Assembly (NCBI RefSeq): GCF_021018805.1 | Contig: NC_086247.1 | Coordinates: forward strand, 135,077,602-135,141,601 | Direction: 5' to 3' | Length of the DNA stretch: 64,000 nt | DNA from: Prinia subflava | Taxonomy: Eukaryota > Chordata > Aves > Passeriformes > Cisticolidae | Shown here: positions 47,084 to 60,385 of the stretch, one piece after another | How the letters are laid out: every line of letters starts with the position of its first letter | How positions within the stretch are numbered: position 1 is the first letter of the stretch | Notes under the pieces: generated by a model | The model's database searches: none | What the model was told of the DNA's origin: nothing | The model's input: the letters and a program-made list of their open reading frames with translations, nothing else | Program-made: the position numbers and the translations under genes

Positions 47084-49422
47084 GGTTCACTTCAGATTTC
47101 TTATGCTGTTCCATCTCGTTTTGTTAGTGCTGTTTTGAGAAGGCTTTGCTAGTGCTATGCTTTGAGACCAGGCAGTTTAGAAAGAATCATCCTAAACTCA
47201 CCCCTGTTGTCCAAATACAGGCACTGAAAGTCGTCCAAGGGCATGACACCTCCTCACAACAAACTGAGATTTCAGATCTTTGGGGCATCTCAAGGACACA
47301 CTAGAGACCACTCTGTTTATGGAATGGAACTGAGACCTTCAGATTTCCAGATAACAACAAAACATCAGGGCTTTGCATACAGGCTGAAGTGGTAGAACAT
47401 GCTGCACAGCAAAGATGTTGCGATTTTCACTGACTCAATAAATACAGCTCCACAGGTTTAGGTTCCAGAAAGTGGGATCAGGGTGAATAAAGCCTGGATA
47501 TTCTGGGAGTACTTACAAATTTTTCTCAGTTATCTCAGCTATAGAAGGTAATTTCATGGGGTTTTTTTCCCTATGGCATTGTTTTTATTTTCCTGAATGT
47601 GGTTTTAATAAAATTGTGGAGAAGAGAAAGTCTCATCCTGGCATATACCTGCTACATGCTTGCTTCGTGTCCCCAGGAGTGACTCAAGTCTGTATATTCA
47701 CCATGTGACACCTGAGGGAAATGCACCTATTCTGGGAACATAACAAGAGGAAACAGCCTCCAGCCCTGGCCACAAAGTATGCCTAAATATAAAACTTACC
47801 AATTAAAAAAAATTGAACTTTTTGATTTTTTTTAAGAAAATAAGAAGCCCAGGTCAAAGAGTTCTATATGCTACAGAGACTATGCACAATCAACTCAGGA
47901 AATACAGGAAATAACGAACAACAAATCCTAATAACAGAATACTGCACATCCTGTTTTCTATACAGAGCCCAGCTGTCATTGCTTTATGCTGTATCATATT
48001 CAACAAAAATTCTATTACTACCAGGCTACAATTACTATAAAATAACTAATTAAATTCACATTCCAAGTTGTCTGTGGAATGATAATCCAACATCTTAAAT
48101 AAAGATGCTAAAATGGAATAGCGTAGATAAACATTATACATCTGCTCCTTTTCCTTTTTCAAGTGTTTAATTCATATTTCATAGGATAATGCTGTAGCAG
48201 ATAAGACTACTTCCTATTCAATAAATTAAGAAATCTGCTTAGATATTATTTACACTGCAATATTTCCTATATGCCTTGGCATTGTTTATTTGTGACAGCT
48301 TTAGGAAGTGCAAAAAAGAAAATAATGCAACATTTTCTCACACATAATCAGCATATAACCTGAATGATGATAGCTAAAACTCTTGTCTATAAACATCTTA
48401 TCCCATTCTAAATTTCTAGAGACAACCTTACAAAGAGACACTAAAAACACCCAAAATAGTGTTCAAAGGGGACAGATGGTGAAATAAAACAGAACAAGAG
48501 CTGCCAAGAGTGAAGAAGGAGGAGAACAAGAGGCTTTCTCTGAAGTAAAAGAGACTTGGAAGGACATAAAAATCATATGGATAGATTAGTAGCTTATCGT
48601 ATGATTTCTCAGTCAGTCTTTGGTTCTAACTAAGCAATATTTTGCTTTTAAGAGGCTATGTGTCACTGGCAGCATTTGAAGAGCAACAGCATCAAGAAGG
48701 ATATTTCCTTTTCCATTTTGTTGGTGTGTTTGCTCTCTTGTTTGTCTTAGGACAGACACATACCAGCTTTCAAGAGACAAGTACTCCCTTGTTTGCTGGA
48801 TCCCAGTGTGAATCCTTCTGTGGCAATTCTGAGTTTACAAATGCCACAATGTCCAGAAGGGGACAAAATCTTACCTTCATGCCTCAAACCATCATCCAGT
48901 GTTCATCCATCTCAGAACAAACTGGGCCAATGTGCTGCACCATCTCATAGACTCGGGAAGGGCTCTTAGAGGGCTCAGTGGGAGACAAATTACAGAACTT
49001 ATTATATGCTTTATCAAAACAGAAACACTGATATAGGCTCACTGCCTGATTCTGGGCATTGGCATAAAGCTGGAGTGATTCCCAAAGACTGCTGGGTTCA
49101 GGTATAGGACAGCTTCAGAGTCTAGATCCTGCTGGGCTAGAATATTTTCTTCTTGCTTTGCCTTGTGCAGACTGGTAGGTTTTGGTTGCTGCTGTGCCTG
49201 CTGCAAGGGTCGAAAGCACACAAGGACCTAAGGCTTGCTGAGGCAACCAGTGGGGGGAGGAACTGCATCTTGGACAGATCTGTGAGAGGAAGAGGTCTAC
49301 ATAACAAAAATAACAAAATGGAATGAATTTTTTTTTTAATTAAAAACTCAAAATATATGGACTGTGATACATTAGAAATATTAGTAGAAAATGAGTACTA
49401 ATGTGGCAGTAGTTCATAATAT
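47084..49422. other. Non-coding A+T-rich stretch
   Basis: Between two CR1 fragments of opposite orientation. No gene, RNA or further repeat recognised. Confidence 0.6.
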
Positions 49423-49690
49423 TCACAGAATCACAGAATAAGCCGAGTTGGAAGAGACCCACAAGCACCATCAAGTCCCACACCCAGCCCTGCACAGCAC
49501 CATCCCCAAAAGTCACACCAAGTGTCTGAGAGCATTGTCCAAACGCTTCTTGAACTCTCTCAGGCTTGATGCCGTGACCACATCCCTGGGGAGCTGTTCC
49601 TCCTTGAGTGCTCAGTCACACTCTAGGTGAAGACCTTTTCCTGACATCCAACCTAAACCTCCCCTGACACAACTTCCTGCTCTCTGAAGG
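49423..49690 (-). mobile_element. CR1 LINE 3' fragment
   Basis: It begins at the repeat end TCACAGAATCACAGAATAAGCCGAGTTGGAAGAGACC and continues through CATCAAGTCCCACACCC, CTTGAACTCTCTCAGGC and CTGACATCCAACCTAAACCTCCCCTGACACAACTTC, the standard reverse-complement CR1 3' series. It is 5'-truncated and less diverged than the copies at 22150 and 29728. Confidence 0.88.
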
Positions 49691-52600
49691 TTCCCTCCAG
49701 TAGAGGAAATACTTTGTATTCAGTCCACAGAAACATCTGCCTCTGGACTACCAATCTTGAAACTGAAATGGTGATGGAAACTGTTGATAAGTTACCTACA
49801 GCTCGTGAAGAGCCATTAGAGGCTGCATTCTGAGTTATTTCAGGCAATCTTTCTTTTAAGAGTCATATTTTTTTGTTGCCAGCCCTTCCAGAGTCAGTTT
49901 AAAGATGTGGAACTTTATGTGCCGGTAGATTAATTTTCCAGAGAAAACAGTGCTGGAAACTACTTGCAGCCATGCAGTAATTGTACTGCACACTATGTCT
50001 TCTAGTATTTTCTGTCTGTGTACAGTATTTTGTAGATTATAATACATCCTCTGATGAAAATAAGTTAATCAGTTTAGTCTGCGTGTCCTTAAACACATAC
50101 AATGGTCATCACTGGTTCTCTTAGCACACAATAAAAAACTAACAGAGCACCTACACTGAGGCAAATACTGTACACACATTTCTCAAAAGTTTGCAAGAAA
50201 GCCATAAAAGTTATGCACCATTTAAGGAGAACATTTTAATGAGGAAAGTATTTAGTTTTGGTAAAATGTATTTTATGTAAATTGTGTAGTAATGGATATT
50301 TGATAATTTTGGTGCATTATCACTCCCTATCAATATTATTCTGTGTTCTTTGTGTAAACCAGAACCCCAAGCTTGAGGCTTGGAGTCTGCAATACCTGTG
50401 CAAGAGGGATGCAAAATTATCCTATAATATTAAAATTTATTTTCTAGGCAAAGATAAATATAAGGATTCAATTATCCTTACACTATTTTGAAATATCTCA
50501 GGGGACCCTAACCCAAAATAAAGTTTTCCCTGCTGAGGTGTAAAGTGAGGCTGGGGCTGTGCAAAAAGAAAGGTACAATAAAGCCTCTGTGGAAATCTGA
50601 ACCCCACCTCTGGGCCCTGTGAAAACGATGATTGGAAGAAGGTACATATCTGGGTGCAGCTGTTAAATGAAACATAAATTGCAGTAAGCTAATAACCACA
50701 CACTCAGATGTTTTCAATCATCATTCTAACTGCAGTTAGCAGTACTGTAGCAAGCACTTGGAGAAGCCATTAATATTTCCTAGTAACATTTAAAACCAAA
50801 AAATAAACATAAGTAACACTATCCTTGAAGGGCAAAAATGAACTAGCAAGGGTAAGAAGAACTAGTGGAACGATGTTCCGCTGACGTAGTTCCTTTCTAT
50901 CCCACTGCAGTAAAATATTCTCCACTCTCCTCTATTTCCACACTACAGCAAAGTTTGCTACAGCTTTACAGCCAGTCAGATGTATTCAGTGCTAGAGATG
51001 GCATCACATTAACCATGCAGTAGAGCAGCTATTGCAGTCACTATTGCTGCAGCCCACAGGGTCAGGCACTCCAGTTATCTTGCTCTGGCAGAGTTGCTGA
51101 TAGATTATGACTTTTCTGATGGCAGCCGCTGCAGGAAGGACCCATTACCCTGTATATTTTCCAGATCTCATGCAGACTAATTGTCACTTCTGCAGTGGAA
51201 ACCAGCTGCCATTGAGAGTACCACGTCTCTTTTGAAAATGTTGCCATAGCAGTGTTGTTTCACAAGAACTCCTCTCACTAACCTGAGCTGTGCAGGGATA
51301 GAGGGATACTTATCCACCCAGCACACACAGAGTTACTCTGCTCTGAGAAACAGCATAGTGTGAGCACACCTTGCAGGTGCTGGATTTGCTGGAAACCCAC
51401 TTTATAGCCGCGTTCTAAAGTACCCATACAGCTTAGAGTGCCCCAAATAACAAGTTCAGAGTTAACTCAAGTATCTCAGCACTGTGCATTGCTACATTTT
51501 TTTAATCTGGTTTCACAAAACATCCATTAATGTATGAGTGGTGACACAGGAATAATTATTTCACAAGTAATGAAAAGGCTTGCAAATCTTGTGGTTGTGC
51601 TAAATATAGATAAATATGCTCAGTGTCTTCTTTTCCTGAAAATAATTGCTTTTCTTGTTAGGCTGGCAAACACACAAGTCAGAAACCATTACCCCAGGGA
51701 CTCAGATGCACACTTGAAAACAAAACAGCACTGTTTGCTCAGACAGATTCATAACTTCACAAGTATGCAAAGAAGGCCTCATCTTCACTCTAGACTAACT
51801 AATCAGAAATAGAAATAATGGTCAGTGTTTGTGAAGTTGTTTCTTTTTGTATGACATCTAGAAGAATCAAGTTAAGGAACCTTCCTAAATCTTTATGTAA
51901 ATTTGTGCAAAATCAGTTTAGTTCAGATTCTCATGGAAATTCAAGCAAGTTTCAAATGTAAATTTGGCTTCCACTAAATCACTCCCTTCTCAGGCCAGTG
52001 TCAGGCTATGAGAGTCTGACAGTTCTGATCTACCAGCAAGAGGACTGTCTCTCATGTTACCTTCTCATAAAGTCTACTGAAAAAAGAGAAACATAAGTGT
52101 TTAATTTTAAATAAAATATGAGGACTTGAATTCATCTCTTGCTGAGAATCTTAGTAAGTGTCTTCTGTCTTTGGGAAAAGACACTGCTCTTCTCCTCCAA
52201 GGTGCACCTGCTCTTTCTGTTTAGTTATCAGTTTCATTTTGCTTTGTAAAAACACATCCTTAATCTTATCTCAGGGCTGGTCTGTCTGTGTTAAGATTTG
52301 CCAGACCTGAGGACAATCACAGTAAATCTGTTTGAGTGAATCTGAAATGTTTGCGGCTTCACTGCTTTTTGTTATCATTCACCCTTTGTAGAATTCTCTA
52401 TCTAAGTTGGCTTCACTGGGTTCAGAGATTATTAAATTTAGAAGTTCAGATTACCTTTGGTTCAGCTGGTATTTGATTGACACAGGGAATACATATTTAC
52501 TTTTCCAGGTCTTTTCCTGATTGGTGCTTCATGTTGTTTGTTCTCTTCCATATGCTGTCTCTGTCTTGCACTTGCTCTTTTTAGGAATGTCAACAGAGTG

Positions 52601-55600
52601 ACAAGATGAATGTTAATACATGCCAGGTGTGGAGCACACACATCTATTTACAGGTTAGTGAAGGATGCTGCTAGTTCAGGATGTGATGTGCCCACTAATC
52701 AAGTCATGACTAATAAATTTTGGAGAACATAAAACCACATAAATTATTGAAGCAGCAAAGATGTCTGCAGATGACACTTTCAGAGCATTAGCTCAAGTAG
52801 TGCAGCTTATTTCAAAACTATAGAAGCCTTTGTGGCTTTCTAAGTCTAAAAAGAGGAAACTGAAGTGTTTCTTTACAATATTTGATGTTTGGACAAGGGC
52901 TTTTCTCTGCTTACTTTCTGCCTAAACAGAAGTCAAGCAGATGTTCAGGTTGTGGGATGTGGTGCAGATTTCCTATCTGGGTAGTACCATTAAATAACAT
53001 CAATAACTTTAGTAATCATGCATCATATACTACCACAGTGATTTAGCTTTGCTCTTACAAGACTGCACCACGAGACTGAGGTACTTTGCTGTGTACCTTG
53101 ACTTCCATTTATTAGCTGAAGTGGCGAATGTTTAGGCTGTCTTATTTATGCATGAAACTACAAAAGTGATCCTGGGCAAAATAATGAACAAGACTTCTCC
53201 TCCACTACATATACTGCATTCCTCTGAGAATTTTCCAGTATTTAGAGCCCTTCAAACTCTCAGGAGGATCAGGGTACATTTATTTTGAGAGCAGTCTCAG
53301 AGGGCAAATTGTAAACTGTGAAGATTAACAAGGAGTTTTTCAAAGGCATAAAGGGAAGTCAGATGCCTGACTTACATTAAGAGTCAATAGGAGTTGAGCA
53401 TTTAATCCCATTAGTGTCTTGGAAAAGCTGCTTCTGAAAAGAAACTTTTATGGTCTCATTGAATTTCCAAGGAGTAGTCTGAAAATTCCTGAGTAGACTT
53501 GAGTTTCAAGTTCCCTACATAACTGAACAGTCAAAGGGTAGGGGGTTTTCAAGCTTTGCAGCAGCTGAGAGAAAATATTGGATATCTGTGAGGTACTTTC
53601 ACTCACCAGCTATCCTCCCCTAATATACTAAACACCCCAGTATGTGATGGTTAATCTCTCTTTTGTACAGCAGTTGATCACCAGTGATATTGCCCTTCCA
53701 CTTACCAGCTGTTTTCCTTCTTTGATCATTGCCTTTTAATGAGAAAAAAGGTTTTTTTCAGCTCTCTGGTCTTCTTTCACTAGTTTACCTTCAGCAGAAT
53801 GCCTGCAAATGACCTTTCCCTATCACTTAGGTGCACTCTATTATTTTTATCTGTGCTCCCCCAAAGCCCTCCATAACAAGACTGTCATACATGCCACAAA
53901 GGGCTGCCATTCATTTTGTACATACACCCAGACAAGTTCTTCTCATTATTCACAAAGCTTTCAGAGCATTTGCTCATATTTACTTACTATAGTTTAATCC
54001 ACATGAGCTCATAGACCACTCATTTTTATATAGTTATTGTTAGTTAGAGTTCTGAACATAGAAGATATTTTTTTTCTGTCTTCTGCCTCATGTCCCTTAG
54101 TGTAAGGAATATAAGCACCACTTTCTCTGACAGTCTCTGCTTGGAAGCTAAAGCTGGAAACAGATTGCATAGAGATTAATCATCTAAATTTTCCATTTCA
54201 AGGAGAGGGAAAGAGGACATACCTTCGTGACCTACTTTTCTAGGCGACTACAATCGATTTTCTTAGTGCAATAAAGAAAAAGGCTCAGGGATTCTGAGAC
54301 ATGAGCTTTGGTGAATCCTGCACTTTGGCAGAGTGAGACCCACAGAGCCAAGCGCAGTGCTCAGCTGAAGCATGCAGCTGCAGTTGCTGGGAAGTCCAGG
54401 AGCAGTCCCTAGGCAGCAGAGCATTCCCTTTAAGGCCAACCACTCCATCAGGTTTCATACACTCACCACCAGAGACATCTGTCAGTGAAAAGCAGCAGGG
54501 AGAAAATTATACATCCTGGAGCTGGAAACCTCCCATAGACTCAGCAAATGGAACAATTCAAGACTAAAGTGTGTAGCTGCAAAAGCAATGTCCCAGAACT
54601 TATCCCCATATTTTCCACTCCACTTCCCCTCTGCTGTGCATTCCATTGATGGAACATCCATGGTTGTTGCACAGCTTGCAGGCTGACACACGGTGCTTGA
54701 CCAGCCCTCCCTGCAGCAGGCACAGAACCTCTCCTTTTGTTGGTAACTATGCCAATGAAGGATTGCAGGCACCAACAGTCACAATGACATTTTAGGAAAA
54801 GAGGGTGGAGAATAGAAAAGACCCTGAGAAAGGGCCAGCCCAGACACACAGATACACTTCACTACCTTAAGTAGTGTTTGACACATGGTTTCAGTAGGAG
54901 CTACTGAAAATTCATCAGTGTTTCCCATACTGTCCTATATCATCTGTAAAATAAACATTTTAAGTCCTGGTATTTTAATATACAAAATTTGAAGCACATT
55001 TTTTTAAAAGTAGGAAAATGTACTATTCCTGTTTTCTCCTCCTTATTTTCCTCACTTCTTTATGATGAAAAGAAGAAAAAAATGGGCATGTTTTCCAAAT
55101 ACTCTGCCTTTGTCCTATTTTCAATCTCTTGTGAATAAGAAACCATAAACTGATAAGAGACTCTTCCCTCCACCACTCACCATTTAATGCTTTTCCCCTC
55201 TCTTCCTTCTTCTGTAAAAAACCCCTAAAAACTAGAACATAAGAATTTTTGTATCATTTTAGAAAAGCTCTTGATTACATTTTAAAGTAAGCATTGTATA
55301 TTTTCCCACAGTAATACTGTGTCTGACTAAGATTTATCCAGACAAAAATCAGCCACTTGAATACAAAAACCTATAGTAATTGAAAATTTCTGCACCAAAA
55401 AATGCAAACCAGTGATACAAAACAATAATTCACAAGAAGGTGCAGTATTTTTATCTATCATGTAAAAGAGTAAAGAAATTTAAGTAAAGGAAATGTAAAG
55501 GTTAAGTCATACAGAAATGTAAAGTTTAAATATGATATATATTTCAAATATGTAGAAACACATAACATTGCATAATATAAAATTTGCATTTAGTAACTTG

Positions 55601-58600
55601 GAAAGCACATCAGAAACTGGTTGCAGTAAGGAAATAACACAGAACAGATATAGAAATCATAGAAATCATTTTAAAAATTCCCATGAGTAGATCCATTAAA
55701 ATAAATACATGTATGGCTGTTGAGAGGACCTTAATCTTATATAAAAAATAATATCAGTAAGAAATATGGGAAGAGTCAATGCTATATCAGAAACGTGAGT
55801 GACAGAGTGTTATTTGTAAGACCTATTTGCAAGGAAGATGTAACTACACAAATCACTCAAGCAGTTTTAGAGGGTCTAAGTGAAGGCCTCCCATTGCAAT
55901 ACAATACCAGGCATACACGAGATGAGGCATGGGAGCAAATCTATAGATGATGTAAATTGTGATGGCTCCATTGCCTTTTTCACTGGCAGCTGGCATGGCT
56001 GGCATGGACACGCTGAGTTGGGAGTGCTCAGCCCCACAGCAGCACCTGGGGGAAAGTCAGAAAGCAGGAACAGGAATGAATGCTGAGGGCACAGTGGAGC
56101 TGAATTAAACGGAAATTAAAAGAACTCTGTGTGTGTAGCTTGGCTAAGCACAGGATTAAAGGACAAGGGAAGGGGCTCTTCCTATGGGTTGTGAGTCATC
56201 CTTTAGTACAATACATGAAACTACACATATCAGCAATGACATGAATGTAAGAACAGGAAATTCAGACTGAATGTCAGACAAATGTCCTTCCTGAAATTAT
56301 GTTCTATAAGACTAAAATAGTTTCCAAGCAAAATCCCAGAAGTTGGAGACTCTTCAAACCAGGCTGGGCAAACCACTTAGAAAATGCAGAGAAATAAGGT
56401 GTTTTATCAGGACCATAGACTGGAATTTTTTAAAAGATATTTTTGTCACTTTCTGGTACAACTTCTACAGAAATAAGATTATAATGTAGAGAATAATAGA
56501 TAGTGGTCTAAAAATATTGAACTTAAAAATAAGTATTTCCTTGTAAATGAGATTAATCCAAATAATGGAAAAGAATTTTCAAATAAACATTAAAAAAATA
56601 TAATGTGAAAATATACTTGGAATTTAAGTCTCAAGTCAAAACCAGTTGTGAGTGCAGTCTGGCTGCACTATCCTTCTGGCCCACACAGCTTCATGGGCCT
56701 GCCTAATGCTTGTAAGGTTTGTAAAGCTCAGAAGAAGAGCAGCCCTATTGATATGAGGACAAAAAGGTAAGAGAAGAGACCATAAAATCGGAATTAAAAG
56801 GCTATAAAAAAGCAGTCTGAGGAGATTAAATTTTGGTATATAAAATCTTAAACCGTATTGTGAATGTCAAACACACTTACCCTTTTTTTTTTCCTGGGAG
56901 ACAGATAAGAGGACAAGGGGCATAATTGTAAAGTAAAGAAAAACAAATTTGAACCAGATGTCGTGTGTCCCATTTTTCTTTACACAGAGCCACAAGTGTA
57001 TGCAGAATAGCTTATGAGTCAGAGGCTGAAGCTTAAACACTGGAGGATCATTCAAGAAACAATTAGGGCAAAAAGTATCCTGAGGGGATTAGAGTATTAA
57101 ACGAAAATGAGCCTTAATAGACTGAATAGACTCCACTTAGTTCCTGAAATTTATTATGTTCATAAACCCCAAAACAAATAGAGTAGCAGAAAGATAAAAG
57201 CTAAAAGTAGCCTACTCCCTTAATAATAGATTCTACTTTCTCTGTATTAGGGTTTGATTCTGGTCTTTGCATTTGCTGTTGAATATTAAATGCACAATTA
57301 GATTAGGGATATTTCAAGACATTCAGAATCCGCTTCAGGCAAAATTAACAAGAGCGTTGCCTCTGAAATTTGGTACAGCTGTTACTAATAAAAGAACTAG
57401 TACTGCAGGCTGAAACAGCTGGAGATGATAAGTGAAAATGGAATTAAGGCTCCGTAATGCAGTTTTGTACTCTGGAGGGAATTCTGGACAAAATCTGCGT
57501 GTGGCCTCGGATCTGATGGCCTTGTTCTTACAGGACCCCAGTGACATGGCATCAGCACCCCAGCTCTGGCCTCTCTGCTGACAGCCACACAAGTTCTGGC
57601 AGCGGGGAAGTTCATGTGTTTGGCTGGAAGACCATACACATGTGCAGACAGAGGTGAAGATGAAAGCCTGAATGTTAAACTTCTTGCAGAACCACAGTCT
57701 GCTCTTGCTGCTCACCCTTCCCCTTTCCACCTGGGAGACCATAATATCTGTCTTCCTCCTACAAAAACAGTAACCCCCCTTCCTCACGTGTTCTGTCTCA
57801 ACTGTTTTTGTGTGTGTGGCCACTTTTCCCTGCACATTGCAATGCACAAGCATTGAGAAGCATAGTGTCACACAGCCTAAAAGTCTCTGTTTAGATGGCC
57901 ACTTTGCACTCTTACAGCACTTTTCACTAAAAATGCAAGACTAGTGTGCAACAGAAATAAGGAACCCTAAGTGAAAAGCAATATTCTATATGCTACAGAC
58001 ATTTCCTGGACTCTCAGAGAGACTGGAAAACAGGTACTCCACCTCCAGCTGCCTCAGAGGCAGAAAGAAGGAGAACAAAGGAGCACACATTGCCCTGGGC
58101 TGTCTAATCTGATATCCTGTTCTAACAGTGCTTCACCACCTGCTTTGGAGGAAAATACAAGACAAACATAGAATAACATACCCTGGAGAGGAAATTTCTC
58201 TCTGACCCCAGGCTAGTAGTGGTTGCCTGTTCCTTGCTATTCCAAGCGAATTTCAGAATCCTCTGCTATGCAAATGTAGCTCATGACTGATGAATGGTGT
58301 ATGTCTTGTCCCAGAGTTCAGCTTGCAGCTTTGCTCAGGACCAAGGTACTGGGGAGCTTCCAAAGAGACTTCAAAATCTGCATGAAAAAAAACGTTTTGG
58401 GAAGAGCGTGTAACAGAGTACCAGGCTGCTCTTGGATTTGAAAAAAATATATTCATCATCCCTGGGCCCTGTTAGTGCTGGGACATTACACTGAGGTGCC
58501 TGAGATGATACCAAGGACTGAAGGTGTAATCCACTGGAAATAAAACCTAAACCTAAATATTGAGCTTTTTTTTTTTTTTAGGTCTCCAGGAGCTGACCTT

Positions 58601-60284
58601 CTATCTACTTTGGGCAGCTGAGATAAATTGGGAAATTGGGTCATTTAATAGATGAACTGCATTGTATATGTTCTCAAGCTTGGCGCTGTCACAGTGGAGA
58701 AGACAAGAAGAAATTTTAGAAAAGGGCTTCTTTTGGAATTTGAACAAATATTGTAAGAGTACAACAGCAAACAACTGAACTCTTATGAGCTGTTCCTTTG
58801 AATGGGTGAATGATTGAATGACCAGACTTTGAGATTTTTCTTTCCTGACAAATTAAAAACAAGCAAGCCTAAGATCCTAACATTTTTAACAGGACTATGA
58901 TTCACTATAGTGAGCTTACCTGCTAACAGTGAGAGAAGTAGGTAAGAAGGTGGTCCTTGCATCAGCTACCGTCCTGTTCTCATCCTCCTCTCTCCAAGAT
59001 CTGTTCTGCTATCAGCTTCAGTGCACTTTGGCAAGATCTGGGCACTTCATAGCTGTTCCTGAGATTACAATATGTCTAGTTTTCCATAGATATATCCCTG
59101 AAGTCTCTACTATAGGATACTTTTTTTCATAATTGCTGTCTGCCTCTGGAATGGAAGAAGAGGGGGATTTTTAAGTACTTTCCCCAAAAAACCCACAATA
59201 CCAGGTACAGGTGTGGCAGCAGGAGACGCCAGCCACCACAGTGGCAGTGATAGAGTGCCTGAAGTGAGAAGTCTGTGAGAAAATAAACTGAAGAAAAGGC
59301 TTCAGTAGGAGGACGTTCAGGGGCAATAGGAGCACCAGAAGAACCAGGAAGAATGAGGAAGAGATAATGTGCTCTGAAGTAGATTAATGAGAAAAAGTCC
59401 ATAGTTCTGGAGAGGAAAAAAGTAGAGAAAGTTTGAGAGCATCTTAAAGAAGCATTGTGGTGGTGAAACTGTAGTAAAAATTGCACTTAATTTTTGAGAC
59501 AGAAATGATGATATCTTGGGGCTGTCTGCTGTAGCAAGTGCTGAAGGTTTTATATATCTAAACAGTGAGACATAACATAGAACACCTTCCTCCTTAGGCA
59601 TTCAATAGTAGGACAATAGCCCCTTTAGGAACCTTCAGTACCTTGTCTGGTATTATATAGGGCTTCTCCTCCTTAGGACTCCTGCCCAGTACTCCCTTGT
59701 ACTCCCAGTACTCTCCATCTGTCTCTTCCTGCTTTTGCTACTTAATACATATATTTTACTTCTCACAGTGAGTGCAGGTGTGATTAATGCAGTGAAATGT
59801 GCTATTCTCTTCATTCCATGAATATGTGTCATGGTTCTACACAGAGAATGCCAGCTGTTGGACAAGGATTGCATATTTATTGTGAGTGGGAGATTTATTG
59901 CAAGGGCATTCAAATAATAAAGAAGTCAATTGACAAGAGGTACTTGAGCTAAGAAAATCAAGGCTTCCTGCTAAAACAACCATGGAGGGTGGCAAGAATG
60001 AAGGGTCTAAAAATTACCTATTCAGTACCAGATTCCCACTGAGCAGTACCTGGCTGTGTGCAGTCAAAAGGCTGGACTGCAGCCCACAGCTCTACAGCCA
60101 GGTCTGCCCCTAAGGTCTAGCAGCAAGGGTCTTGTGCACACAGGGCAGGGGAAAGAAGGGATTTCATCATGTTAACTGCTTTTCTTTGGTTCTGTCCCTC
60201 CTTCCCACAGCCACACCCTCAGTGCATGCAGCATCCTCCCTGCCCCACAGTTCTGAGTGTATGCTGCCCAACCACACAGAACAC
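49691..60284. other. Non-coding A+T-rich stretch
   Basis: The longest frame is 178 codons on the minus strand (57335-57871), with no domain or motif recognised. A T13 run lies near 58567-58580. Nothing else could be supported. Confidence 0.55.
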
Positions 60285-60385
60285 ACACAGAATGACTGGG
60301 TTGGAAGAGACCTTCAAGATCATCGAGTCCAACCCATGCCATAACACCTCAACTAAACCAGGCACCTTCCTCCCTCAGTTTGTTC
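60285..60385 (-). mobile_element. CR1 LINE 3' fragment, about 100 bp
   Basis: Plus strand CAGAATGACTGGGTTGGAAGAGACCTTCAAGATCATCGAGTCCAACCCATGCCATAACACCTCAACTAAACCA is a well-preserved CR1 3' terminus in reverse orientation. It is severely 5'-truncated. Confidence 0.87.

Noticed and set aside
57335..57871. 178-codon minus-strand frame, the longest outside the provirus
   Set aside because: No motif, start context or splice support; the composition looks like translated non-coding DNA.
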